NCBI RefSeq assembly: GCF_010894455.1
Contig: NZ_JAAIXY010000002.1
Span: forward strand, 725,042-789,041
From: Myxococcus eversor
Lineage (GTDB): Bacteria; Myxococcota; Myxococcia; Myxococcales; Myxococcaceae
DNA: 64,000 bases
Direction of reading: 5' to 3'
The stretch's first letter is position 1. Each line of letters starts with the position of its first letter. The translations under genes were made by a program, and so were the position numbers. A model generated the notes under the pieces. That model ran no database searches. It was not told the origin of the DNA and was given only the letters and a program-made list of their open reading frames with translations. Of this stretch, positions 39,398-48,167 are shown one piece after another.

Positions 39398-41005
39398 TCA
39401 GAAGTTGGGGACGCGGAAGTCCTTGATGATGCCCATGTGCTGCATGCCGGAGGCGGCACTGTCTCCGGACTGCACCGGCGCGATGTCCGCCAGCGGCGTG
39501 TAGACGCGACTGTCGAGCACCAGTCCACCCGAGAAGCTGTTGGAGCCGATGACGGTGGACTGGCGGTACTGGTTCAGGTCCGCGTCCGCCAGCACGTGGT
39601 CATACGGCTTGTTCCGGTTGAAGTTGGTGTTGACGTTGCCGTTCTTGTCGGCCGGATACGGCGAGGTGGTGACGACCACGTTCGCGAACGTGGAGAAGGC
39701 GGACTCGGAGCGGCTGTCGGTGTTGAGGTCGCCGCCGATGACCAGGTAGTCGCTCGCTGGCACCTGAGACCGGATGTAGTTGACGATGAGGCCCGCCTCG
39801 GTGTTGCGAGCCCCCGAGCCCGACGTCAGCAGGTGCACGCTCACCGCCCAGAGGTCCTTGGGACCGGGGATGTCGATGCGCGCCCACGCGAAGTCGCGGT
39901 TGGAGACCTGCGTGTCGTTCCACTGACCCGACTGGATGATGGGCCAGCGGCTGATGATGCCATTGGGGATCTGCGCGCCGGTCTCCCGGAAGTAATAGAA
40001 GCCGGGGCCCACCGCGTTCACCAGCGTGCTGATGTCCGCCACCGAGTCGGTCCGGTAGTTGAACTCCTGGATGAGCACCACGTCGGGGTCCACGCCCTGC
40101 ATCAAGCGGATGCCGTGGCCCGGGTCGTAGTCCTGCCCGTTCCCGCTGGAGATGTTCGCCGCCATGATGCGGATGTTCGTGTAGCCCGTGCTCGTGCCGG
40201 CGTCGGTGCTCGTGCCGGCGTCGGTGCTCGTGCCGGCGTCGGTGCTCGTGCCGGCGTCGGTGCCCGCGTCCGTTCCCGGACCCGGACCGGCGTCAATCGG
40301 GCTGCCCGCGTCGATGCCCGCGTCCGTTCCTGGACCAGGACCCGCGTCAATCGGCGTACCCGCGTCGGTGACAGGGCCGGGGCCCGCATCAATCTCGGGA
40401 CCGGGGCCGGCGTCGATCGGCGTACCCGCGTCGGTGACAGGGCCGGGGCCGGCGTCAATCTCAGTGCCCGCGTCGGTGACAGGACCCGGACCCGCATCAA
40501 TCTCAGGGCCAGTGCCCGCGTCGGTGACGGGGCCAGGGCCCGCGTCAGTCTCGGGGCCGGCATCGGTCCCGGTCACCGGGCCCGCGTCAGCCTCGACGTC
40601 GCCACCATCCAGCGTTGATCCGCCGTCGTCGGTCTCCTCGCCCCCATCCCCCGCATCGGCGCCGGCATCCGGAGTCGCCTCGCAGACCTCGCTCGGCAGA
40701 CAGAAGGTCGCCTCGCCGCCGTCGCGCTCCTCGCCCGTGGGGCAGCACTGCGCCTCCGCCTGACCACACGCGGCCTGCGGTCCACACGGGCGCACGCAGA
40801 TGGAGCGGTCATAGAACGGGACGAAGCGGCACTCCTCGTCCGCGCCACAGACACCCGGGTCCTGCCGTGGATCACACTGCACCCACAGCACCCCGCCATC
40901 CTCCAGCGGCAGCGGCGTCTTGGGCGGATCCGAATCACCACAGGCCAGCGCGAGAATCGTGAGCGAAGCCACCGCACACGCGAGGTAGGAAAGGGTCTTC
41001 TTCAT
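39398..41005 (-). CDS. Lipoprotein with Cys-rich head, Asp-Ala-Gly repeat linker and EEP (exonuclease/endonuclease/phosphatase) domain
   Basis: A 535-residue protein. A lipoprotein signal (LTILALAC) is followed by a Cys-rich segment (about 30-105), a long linker (about 105-265) of DAG-centred repeats, and a C-terminal EEP-fold domain (about 270-520). The EEP motifs seen are VLIQEFNYR (metal-binding Glu), SVHLLTSG, VIGGDLNTDS and the C-terminal PYDHVLAD (catalytic His). It may be an outer-surface nuclease or phosphatase. The start at ATG 41005 gives the signal peptide. Confidence 0.82.
   Translation of the reverse strand: MKKTLSYLACAVASLTILALACGDSDPPKTPLPLEDGGVLWVQCDPRQDPGVCGADEECRFVPFYDRSICVRPCGPQAACGQAEAQCCPTGEERDGGEATFCLPSEVCEATPDAGADAGDGGEETDDGGSTLDGGDVEADAGPVTGTDAGPETDAGPGPVTDAGTGPEIDAGPGPVTDAGTEIDAGPGPVTDAGTPIDAGPGPEIDAGPGPVTDAGTPIDAGPGPGTDAGIDAGSPIDAGPGPGTDAGTDAGTSTDAGTSTDAGTSTDAGTSTGYTNIRIMAANISSGNGQDYDPGHGIRLMQGVDPDVVLIQEFNYRTDSVADISTLVNAVGPGFYYFRETGAQIPNGIISRWPIIQSGQWNDTQVSNRDFAWARIDIPGPKDLWAVSVHLLTSGSGARNTEAGLIVNYIRSQVPASDYLVIGGDLNTDSRSESAFSTFANVVVTTSPYPADKNGNVNTNFNRNKPYDHVLADADLNQYRQSTVIGSNSFSGGLVLDSRVYTPLADIAPVQSGDSAASGMQHMGIIKDFRVPNF
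40188..40259. repeat. Four tandem copies of an 18-base unit
   Basis: Units of GTGCTCGTGCCGGCGTCG at 40188, 40206, 40224 and 40242 are identical and in tandem; on the coding (minus) strand they encode the hexapeptide DAGTST four times within the linker of the EEP lipoprotein. Longer imperfect repeats of DAGPGP type continue to about 40600. Confidence 0.92.
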
Positions 41006-41216
41006 GCGCTCGGGCCTGCTTCCGTGATGACGACTCAAGGGTGTCGACCGTCGGCACCGGCAAGCGGACGGGGGCGGGAGTATAGAAGACGACCCGGGCC
41101 TCAGTCCCGCTACTTACCGCCAAATCGAACATTTACAGCAGTGAAACCTGGGCGACATCTTCCCAACCCTCTCGGTCGCGACCTCGGCACCTTCGCGGCG
41201 GAACCCAGAGCCTCCA

Positions 41217-41933
41217 GTGGTGACTGTCCGACTCCATGGCCGACTGAAGGACTTCCTCTCTCCAGAGAAGCGCGAGCTGGAGGCGTTGCAGGTGACGCCC
41301 CTGGGCTCGCCGTCGGTCAAGGACCTCATCGAGTCGCTCGGACCGCCCCACCCCGAAATGGACCGGGTGCACGTCAACGACGAGCCCGTGGGCCTCTCGC
41401 ACCGGGTGACGCCTGGCTCGCGGGTGGAGGCCTGGCCGGCGCTCCAGCACGTGGAGGGCATGCCTCGCTTCGTGCTCGACGTGGGGCTGGGACGGCTGTC
41501 GGGCTTCCTGCGGATGCTCGGCTTCGACACGCTCTGGCGCAACGACTTCGCGGATGAAGAGCTGGCGCGAATCTCCAGCACCGAGCAGCGCGTCGTGCTG
41601 ACGCGCGATATCGGCGTGCTCAAGCGCGGTGAGGTCGTCCTGGGCTACTTCCCTCGTGAGACGGACCCCGCGGAGCAGTTGGTGGAGGTGGTGCGGCGCT
41701 ATGGGCTCACGGCCCGGATGAAGCCGTTCTCCCGGTGCATCGCCTGCAACGCCTCCCTGAGTCCCGCGGAACCTCATGAGGTGGCGGGCCGCGTCCCCGA
41801 AGGTGTGGCGGAGCGGTACTCGCGGTTCCAACAATGTCCCGACTGCCGCCGGGTCTTCTGGCCGGGCTCGCACCAGGAGCGAATGCAGGCCCTGGTGAAC
41901 CGGCTGCGTGCATTGGAGCAGGAGCCCGGGTGA
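41217..41933 (+). CDS. Mut7-C RNase domain protein with ubiquitin-like N-terminal domain
   Basis: A 238-residue protein of two parts: an N-terminal ubiquitin/ThiS-like domain (about 1-85, with VTVRLHGRLKDFL and VTPGSRVEAWPAL) and a C-terminal Mut7-C domain (about 90-238) with FVLDVGLGRLSGFLRMLG, TRDIGVLKRG and two zinc-binding pairs (CIACN, CPDC). Mut7-C is a predicted PIN-type RNase. The GTG at 41217 or 41220 is the start. Confidence 0.9.
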   Translation: MVTVRLHGRLKDFLSPEKRELEALQVTPLGSPSVKDLIESLGPPHPEMDRVHVNDEPVGLSHRVTPGSRVEAWPALQHVEGMPRFVLDVGLGRLSGFLRMLGFDTLWRNDFADEELARISSTEQRVVLTRDIGVLKRGEVVLGYFPRETDPAEQLVEVVRRYGLTARMKPFSRCIACNASLSPAEPHEVAGRVPEGVAERYSRFQQCPDCRRVFWPGSHQERMQALVNRLRALEQEPG

Positions 41934-42090
41934 CGCGGGCCGTCGCGCCTGCCCGGTTGCTCCCGCCGTGAACCCCTCGACTACGCAAAAGTACGTAGCC
42001 TTGCATCTTTTGCGAGGTCGCAATGGACCCATCCCCTCTCCGGTCTAGCCCGCACAGGAACGATTTCAGGGGGTTGCCGACCTGCCCTTT

Positions 42091-42107
42091 TGGGCACGTG
42101 AGTTGCT
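42091..42107 (+). promoter_or_regulatory. Sigma-54 promoter candidate upstream of the minor pilin operon
   Basis: GGCACG (42093-42098), four bases, TTGCT (42103-42107): the -24 GG and -12 GC elements have the exact 10-base separation required by sigma-54. It lies about 57 bases before the pilX-like start codon, with the expected transcription start near 42118. M. xanthus pilA is sigma-54 dependent, so control of pilus genes this way is plausible. The rest of the 230-base gap 41934-42163 shows no gene. Confidence 0.6.
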
Positions 42108-42163
42108 GAGTTGGCGACACTTCCGTCGCTTTCCCCCGAGCGGCGCGCACAGGAGTTCCTCAG

Positions 42164-42892
42164 ATGGCGCACCGAAACCTCCCCCGGAACCGAGCCGCCC
42201 GGGGCTTCACGCTCCTCGTCGCGCTCGGCGTCGTCGTGGTCGTGACGATGGCGGTGATGCTGAGCTACCGGGTGGTGGGCCGCGAAGCGGACACCCAGTC
42301 CGACGCGCGCCGGCAGAAGGAAGCGTTCTTCGCGGCGGAGGCGGGGCTGGCGGAAGGGCGCGAGGCGATGCGCATCCGCACGCCGGCCATCGACGAGCGC
42401 TACAACGTCGTGCTCGCCGCCCTGGTCGCGGGGGGCGCCACCGTCACGGAGCCGGGCCTGGCGGGCGCGAATCCTCCCTGGATGGAGCTGCTCCCCGCCA
42501 CTCCGGGCGACCCCTGGAACTACCTGCGCCTGGCCCCGGCCTCCATGCCGGCCGCCGAGAAGGCCAGTGCGCTGGGTGACCCCTACGTCGACTACCCCGA
42601 GCAGAACAACGTCCGCTACCGCGTCTTCGTGCGCGACGACCTCGACGACAACCAGCCCACGGTCGACGTCAACGGTCGCATCTGGGTGGCGGCCGTGGGC
42701 GAGGTGCTCAGCCGGGATGGACGCCCCACGCGGGCCATCGTCCAGGCGCTCATCGTCAACCAGACCGGCGCCATCGCCGTGGGCCCCGGCTGCACCCAGA
42801 GCGGCTGCGGCGCCGACAACACCTACAACAATACGCAGGACACAGGCGCGCCCGCGAATGTGCCCATCCGGACCCTCCCCAACACGCCCTGA
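42164..42892 (+). CDS. pilX: PilX-like minor pilin
   Basis: A 242-residue type IV pilus minor pilin-like protein. The N terminus has basic residues and then GFTLLVALGVVVVVTMAVML, with a prepilin peptidase site after the Gly but no conserved Glu5 (Val/Ala there), as in PilX proteins. The region AFFAAEAGLAEGREAMRI is typical of the PilX family. The C terminus has one Cys pair (GCTQSGCG). It is the first gene of the minor pilin operon and lies downstream of a sigma-54-type promoter. Confidence 0.87.
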   Translation: MAHRNLPRNRAARGFTLLVALGVVVVVTMAVMLSYRVVGREADTQSDARRQKEAFFAAEAGLAEGREAMRIRTPAIDERYNVVLAALVAGGATVTEPGLAGANPPWMELLPATPGDPWNYLRLAPASMPAAEKASALGDPYVDYPEQNNVRYRVFVRDDLDDNQPTVDVNGRIWVAAVGEVLSRDGRPTRAIVQALIVNQTGAIAVGPGCTQSGCGADNTYNNTQDTGAPANVPIRTLPNTP

Positions 42893-42919
42893 TTCCCTCG
42901 CTGTCCCGCGAGTCTCCCC

Positions 42920-43399
42920 ATGAAACGCCTTTCACTTGTCGCGCTCCTGTTGCTGCCCGGCTTCGCCGCGGCGAACGCCGAAGGACAGAGCGCATTCCAG
43001 AAGGCCTGCGCGAGCTGTCACACCCTCACCCCTCAGCCCACGAAGAGTGCTCTGACGGCCCAGAAGAACGGCGGCCCGCGCATCAAGGTGCCGGTGCGCT
43101 CCCCGGAGGAGCGCCGCGTGGAGCTGGGCCCCAAGGTGAAGGAGACCTCCAGCGAGGGGCTGCGCACCTGGATTGCCGCGCCCAGCGAGAGCAGGAAGGA
43201 CACCCGCTGCGACACGCGCGGGATGCAGCCCACCGAGATGGACGCGCTGGTGTCCTATCTGAAGACCAGCTCGCGACCGCCTCCGCTGTCTCGCGAAGAG
43301 CAGCTCCGTCAGCAGCTCGAGAAAGACCTCACCGCCCGCCGCGCGAAGCAGCGCCGCGAGGCGCTTGAATCCGCCCGTCCTTCCCAGGGGAAGAAGTGA
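42920..43399 (+). CDS. tfcP: TfcP-like c-type cytochrome associated with PilY1
   Basis: A 159-residue exported cytochrome with a signal peptide (MKRLSLVALLLLPGFAAANA), a single CxxCH heme site CASCH (residues 30-34), and a charged C-terminal tail (about 120-159). In M. xanthus, TfcP beside PilY1.3 is a noncanonical cytochrome c with His/Cys heme ligation that supports PilY1 calcium binding (from memory of that work). Here Cys97 in TRCDTRGMQP lies near where the distal Met ligand is usually found, with Met102 as the alternative. Its stop overlaps the pilY1 start by one base, so the two are coupled. Confidence 0.85.
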   Translation: MKRLSLVALLLLPGFAAANAEGQSAFQKACASCHTLTPQPTKSALTAQKNGGPRIKVPVRSPEERRVELGPKVKETSSEGLRTWIAAPSESRKDTRCDTRGMQPTEMDALVSYLKTSSRPPPLSREEQLRQQLEKDLTARRAKQRREALESARPSQGKK

Positions 43400-46300
43400 T
43401 GAGAACCCTTCACCGCGCCCTCGCAGTGCTCTGCCTGCTGACGGCCCCGCTCGCGGCCGCGCAGAACGTCGCCAACCTCTGCGAAGACAACCTGTCCAAG
43501 GACAAGCAGGACGGGTTCAGCAACGCCGAATACGACAGCCAGGCGGAGTCGGAGAACCCGAGCATCGAGATGACGAGCAGCGGGCGCCACTCGCCCGACA
43601 CGTCGAACCTCCGGCTCCTGCCTCCGGAGATGCTGAACTCCGAGGTCATCAAGTTCCCCTACGACCAGCGCGTCACCATCAGCTACGTGTTCGAGTCCGC
43701 AGGCGCCTCGCACGCGCTCGGGTACATGTACCTGGAGGACGCGTTCAAGGCGGGCTACACGACCGCGCAGGGCGAGCTGCTGGACGCCAACAACAACGGC
43801 ATCTTCGACCTGCACGAAGACCTCTTCAACCTGGCTCCCACCACCGGCACCAAGGCCCGCCCCTACGTGGGCAAGGCCGGAGACCGTCGGTGCACGCCGG
43901 TGTCCTTCACCTCCGGCGGCGAGACGTACACCGAGCCGGCCATCGCCATGCGCAACTGCGGCTCCACCTGGGTGCGCGTCACCGGGACCAACGGACTCGC
44001 AGACGCCCGCCCGGGTGGTGGCTCCACCCATATCGACACGGATATCGTGGGCCAGATGCGAGGAAACACCAACGCCAGCGCCACCCAGTTCTCCGACAAG
44101 GGCTTGTTCCCGCACATCCCCAACCTGCTGGAGCCTCGGGACGACGAGAACGGCAACAAGGGCATCGGGCAGATGGTCTTCCTGCTCGCGGATGACGACG
44201 ACCAAAAGGCGACCTGGGGAGACATGTCGACCATCAAGGATGTCGACGAATACGACGACGGAATTCCCGACTACAACGTCACCGCCTATGACAACCGGGG
44301 CATCCTGCGCGCGGGCGCTGACAACGTCATTGACATCAATGACCGCACCGTCGACCTGGGACTCATCAAGGGCCAGAAGGAAATCGTCTTCTTCCTCATC
44401 GTCTACTACGACTCCAACCATGGTCCGAACGAGGGCACCGTCTATCCCTGCCTGAAGCAGGACAACGCCGGCAAGTGCCTGCTGCACCTGCGCACGCCCA
44501 TCAACGTCTTCTTCTCCAAGTCGGCCTGGAACATGGACCAGAACTCCCTGGCCAACTCGGTGGTGGCCGAGCGAAACATCGGCTGCGACTACGCGGAGAA
44601 CTGCGCCGCCGAGAACCCCGCGGCCACCGCGGCCGGCCAGTGCATGCTGGCGGACAACAGCCGCAAGCTGTGCGGCTGGCTGACCGACGACACGCTGCTG
44701 CGTCTGAGGACTCAGGCCACCTACGGCAACCTGGTGATGCCCAAGGAGGCGGTGAGTATTCCTCGTCCCACCGGCACCAACCGAAACCCCATGCCACACG
44801 TCATCGTGGGTGCGCCGTCCACGGACGAGTTCCGCTGGATTCTGGGCTTCGAGGACCTTCCAGGCGGCGGCGACCGCGACTTCAACGACGTGGTGTTCGT
44901 CATCAACAAGCAGAACGGCGGCACCTTCCGCTCCGGCAGCCTCACGGGCGAAATCGACCTGAGCGACGCGGAGGACTTCGTCATCACCAAGGTGCGCTTC
45001 TCGCGCTACGACGACTTCGCGCCCTACTCCGGCACGTGCGGCAACCCTCCGTGCTGGACGGAAGTGACGCCGGGAGCATGCTCGCTGCCGGGCAGGCCCG
45101 CGCCCACCATCCAGTACTCGGTGGCGGTGGACTGCCACACCGTCGTGTTCGAGAACGGCTCGTACGTCCGCAAGAAGAACGAGAACCGCACCTGGATTCC
45201 CGTGCGCTTCGACGCGGGCGACGCCAACACGAAGGAGCTGGACCTGCTGGAGCTGGGCTTCACCGGCTCGCAGCTGTGCTGGAAGGTGGACATCACCAGC
45301 CCGGATGACCGGTGCGTCCCCGTCGTCGACAACGTCAACGTGGGCTACCAGGCCGTGCGTGCCGGCAGCTACTCGCGCTCGTCGCCGTCCACGGTGGGCA
45401 ACGCCATCATCTGGGGCGTGAACGAGACGCCGGGCAGCGACTGGGGCAAGAACTGGCCGGGCAAAGGAATGCCCGAGGCCACCGAGCGCACCTACGACAA
45501 CCGCAAGGACTACTCGGTGCGCGGCCGGCTGTACTTCCGCTCGCTCTATGACCCCGAGGACACCACCGTCACCAATGTCGTCGAGCGCTGGGATGCCGGC
45601 AAGGTGATGGCCATGAGCTTCCGTGGAGGTGGGGACCCGCTCAACCGCAAGATCTACACGACGAAGGCGGACGGCACCCGGGCCAACCTCGAAGACGACA
45701 TGGTGGGCCCCGCGTCGAGGTTCAGCGTCCTCTTCCCCGACACGCTCTGTGACGAGCAGGTCGCGGGCAAGCCCCTCTACGACATGAACGGCGACGGCAA
45801 GTGCGGCACGCCCACCATCACCGCCCCTCCGTCCAAGGTGAACACCACGGCCAACAACGACCGGAACGTCTTCCGCGAGTGGCTCTACGGATGGGAGGAC
45901 CACCAGTTGCCGGGGGCCACCAACGTGAAGCGCCCGTGGGCCATGGGTGGCATCAACCTGTCCACGGTGGCCGTGGCCGTGCCGCCGTACCTGGACTCGT
46001 GGGCGATGGGCGCGCTGCCCGCCGAGCGCGACCTGTACCGCCGCAACTTCATGACCCCGCTGGCCGCGCGTCCTTCCATCGCCTACGTGGGGACGATGAA
46101 CGGCTTCATGCACGGCTTCGAGTCCGGCGAGTTCCGCGTCGAGGGCAAGGACGAGTGCACGGACGACATCCAGCTGCGCGGCTACTTCAAGCACGCGGGC
46201 GCGGCCTGTATCGACCCTGTCGCCCCGCGCCAGTACGGCTCGGGTGACGAGAAGTTCGCGTACATGCCGCGCATCCTGCTGGACCGCTACCGCTACCTGT

Positions 46301-47646
46301 ACGCCAAGTACGCGGGCGCGGGCGACAAGCCCAAGCCACAGATGGATGCCTCGCCCACCATCACCAACGTGGACTTCGGTGGCCTGGCCGCCAAGTGGAC
46401 GCCCGCCACCGGCACCACGGTGACGGCGCGTCCGCTGAAGGGCGCCCGGACGGTGCTCGTCTCCGCGTCCGGCAGGTCGAGCCCCGCCGTCTTCGCGCTC
46501 GACATCACCAATCCCGGCACGGCCACGTACCCGACGCCGCTGTGGGAGTTCGACCTGAGGAACACCGCCCTCTTCGACGCGTTCTCGGACGCGGCCGATG
46601 ACGACGCGGACGTGCTGTTGCCGGACAACTCCGGCTCGCGTCATGCGCCCTCCGTGGTCCGCATCAAGTGGGGCGACGAGACGGACGGTCGATGGACGGC
46701 CGTCGTGGGCACGGACTACAAGCCCGCGGCCGACCGCTCCGGCACGCTGTACCTGCTGGACATGAGCACGGGCACGCCGCTGAAGAAGGGCGCCACCCCC
46801 GCGGGTCGCTACGCGGGCGTCATCACCCTGGATGAGGGCTCCGGAGTCGCGGGCGCCACCGCGATGGTGGACCTCAACCGCGACGGCAACTACGACGTCA
46901 TGTACGTGCCCACCACGGCCGGCAGCGTGTACCGCATCAACCTGGACTCGGTGGAGACGAACCGGGACATGGGCCGTCAGGTCAAGACGTGCCGGGTGGC
47001 CAGCGCGCCGATGGCGGCCTCCACGCACCGCGATGCGGCGAGCAACCCCGCCGGTACCACCCACTTCCAGCAGATCCACTCCAACATCGCCGTGAAGGTG
47101 GTGCGTGACGGCTCCAAGCCCCTGGTCCGCTTCTACTTCGGCACCAGCGACAATCCGGACGAGATTGGCGACGGTCCCGCCAACAAGGAGAACTACCGCT
47201 ACCACCTGATGGCGTTCGAAGACCCGAACCCCGACGGCTCCGAGCCGTGTGATTTGCTGGAGCCGCTCTGGGTGTCCCCGCTGGACCCTGGCCAGACGGT
47301 GTGGGGTGGCGTGTCGCTCAGCGATGACCAGGTCTTCACGACCACCGCCGTGGGCGCGGCCGCCGACGTCTGCAATCTGAGCGAGGACTCGAGCGGCAGG
47401 CTCTACACGACGTCGCAGATGCCGGACGCCGGCACCGGCAAGCCGAGTCAGACGAGCGTGGAGATTGGCGGCCATGGCGTCAGCGCGCCGGTGGTGCATG
47501 ACCAGCACGCCTTCATCCTGTCCGCGACGGGCCAGATGATGATGGTGGGTGACGACAAATGGAACAACGGCGCGGCCAACGGGGGAGAGACCCGCTCGCG
47601 CGTGCTCGTGTACGACCCCATTCCGGATGGAAGGCTGCCTCGATGA
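43399..47646 (+). CDS. pilY1: PilY1-type pilus tip adhesin/assembly protein
   Basis: A 1415-residue exported protein (signal peptide MRTLHRALAVLCLLTAPLAAA). The N-terminal part has a DANNNGIFD calcium-loop-like stretch (about residue 130); a DUF4114-like segment GFEDLPGGGDRDFNDVVF lies near 485-502; the C-terminal third is the PilY1 propeller with the Ca2+-binding loop DLNRDGNYD (about 1158). Such proteins sit at the pilus tip with minor pilins and are needed for assembly, adhesion and calcium response. The start is ATG 43399 (GTG 43396 is possible); the gene ends in a 4-base overlap with pilV. Confidence 0.9.
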   Translation: MRTLHRALAVLCLLTAPLAAAQNVANLCEDNLSKDKQDGFSNAEYDSQAESENPSIEMTSSGRHSPDTSNLRLLPPEMLNSEVIKFPYDQRVTISYVFESAGASHALGYMYLEDAFKAGYTTAQGELLDANNNGIFDLHEDLFNLAPTTGTKARPYVGKAGDRRCTPVSFTSGGETYTEPAIAMRNCGSTWVRVTGTNGLADARPGGGSTHIDTDIVGQMRGNTNASATQFSDKGLFPHIPNLLEPRDDENGNKGIGQMVFLLADDDDQKATWGDMSTIKDVDEYDDGIPDYNVTAYDNRGILRAGADNVIDINDRTVDLGLIKGQKEIVFFLIVYYDSNHGPNEGTVYPCLKQDNAGKCLLHLRTPINVFFSKSAWNMDQNSLANSVVAERNIGCDYAENCAAENPAATAAGQCMLADNSRKLCGWLTDDTLLRLRTQATYGNLVMPKEAVSIPRPTGTNRNPMPHVIVGAPSTDEFRWILGFEDLPGGGDRDFNDVVFVINKQNGGTFRSGSLTGEIDLSDAEDFVITKVRFSRYDDFAPYSGTCGNPPCWTEVTPGACSLPGRPAPTIQYSVAVDCHTVVFENGSYVRKKNENRTWIPVRFDAGDANTKELDLLELGFTGSQLCWKVDITSPDDRCVPVVDNVNVGYQAVRAGSYSRSSPSTVGNAIIWGVNETPGSDWGKNWPGKGMPEATERTYDNRKDYSVRGRLYFRSLYDPEDTTVTNVVERWDAGKVMAMSFRGGGDPLNRKIYTTKADGTRANLEDDMVGPASRFSVLFPDTLCDEQVAGKPLYDMNGDGKCGTPTITAPPSKVNTTANNDRNVFREWLYGWEDHQLPGATNVKRPWAMGGINLSTVAVAVPPYLDSWAMGALPAERDLYRRNFMTPLAARPSIAYVGTMNGFMHGFESGEFRVEGKDECTDDIQLRGYFKHAGAACIDPVAPRQYGSGDEKFAYMPRILLDRYRYLYAKYAGAGDKPKPQMDASPTITNVDFGGLAAKWTPATGTTVTARPLKGARTVLVSASGRSSPAVFALDITNPGTATYPTPLWEFDLRNTALFDAFSDAADDDADVLLPDNSGSRHAPSVVRIKWGDETDGRWTAVVGTDYKPAADRSGTLYLLDMSTGTPLKKGATPAGRYAGVITLDEGSGVAGATAMVDLNRDGNYDVMYVPTTAGSVYRINLDSVETNRDMGRQVKTCRVASAPMAASTHRDAASNPAGTTHFQQIHSNIAVKVVRDGSKPLVRFYFGTSDNPDEIGDGPANKENYRYHLMAFEDPNPDGSEPCDLLEPLWVSPLDPGQTVWGGVSLSDDQVFTTTAVGAAADVCNLSEDSSGRLYTTSQMPDAGTGKPSQTSVEIGGHGVSAPVVHDQHAFILSATGQMMMVGDDKWNNGAANGGETRSRVLVYDPIPDGRLPR

Positions 47647-48167
47647 TTTCCCCGCGGTTCAAGGCCTCCAGGGGCGTCACGCTCCTGGAGGTGCTCGCCA
47701 CCATGGCCGTGATGCTCGTGGGCATCGCGGCGGTGATGACGCTGGTGACGCAAATCAGCGCGTCCAACCGGCGCACCCTCACCGCCACGCAGGCGCAGCT
47801 CATCGCCGAGCGGACGCTGGAGAACATCTCCGGCATGGGCTGCTCGGCCACGCCTCCGTGCGCCAACCTCATCCCCCTGGATGGTCAGCGCACCTCCCTG
47901 TGGCAGACGGCCGGAGGGGAGCTGAAGACCGCCGCGCCCGCCGGTGACGTGGCTCGCCAGTACGAGGTGGCGGTGGACGTCGACAGTCCGGTGCTCGTGG
48001 GCTCCATCGAGGATGGCGCCGCCGGGTTCCCTCCCGTGAACAGGGACCTGGGTGGCGCGGCGGGCACGTCCGGCAACATCGCCAATGTCCGCGTGTCGGT
48101 GAGCTGGGTGGAGCCGGGACGCACGGGACGCCAGGTCGTGGTCCTCCAGACGAGGATGGCGCCATGA
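47643..48167 (+). CDS. pilV: PilV-like minor pilin
   Basis: A 174-residue prepilin with leader FKASRG and the N-methylated helix VTLLEVLATMAVMLVG, including Glu5 needed for pilus assembly. The TLTATQAQLIAERTLENI segment is typical of PilV. It starts inside the pilY1 stop codon and overlaps pilW by 4 bases. Its mature body is predicted to join the tip complex with PilX, PilW, FimU and PilY1. Confidence 0.88.
   Translation: MISPRFKASRGVTLLEVLATMAVMLVGIAAVMTLVTQISASNRRTLTATQAQLIAERTLENISGMGCSATPPCANLIPLDGQRTSLWQTAGGELKTAAPAGDVARQYEVAVDVDSPVLVGSIEDGAAGFPPVNRDLGGAAGTSGNIANVRVSVSWVEPGRTGRQVVVLQTRMAP

Noticed and set aside
40188..40600. CRISPR or mobile-element repeats in the DAG region
   Set aside because: The repeats are in phase with the coding frame and encode a linker; no spacers or transposase.
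43309..47508. A 1399-codon open frame antisense to pilY1
   Set aside because: It covers pilY1 exactly in antisense, has Arg/His/Val-rich composition typical of reversed GC-rich codons, and no family motif. It is a composition shadow.
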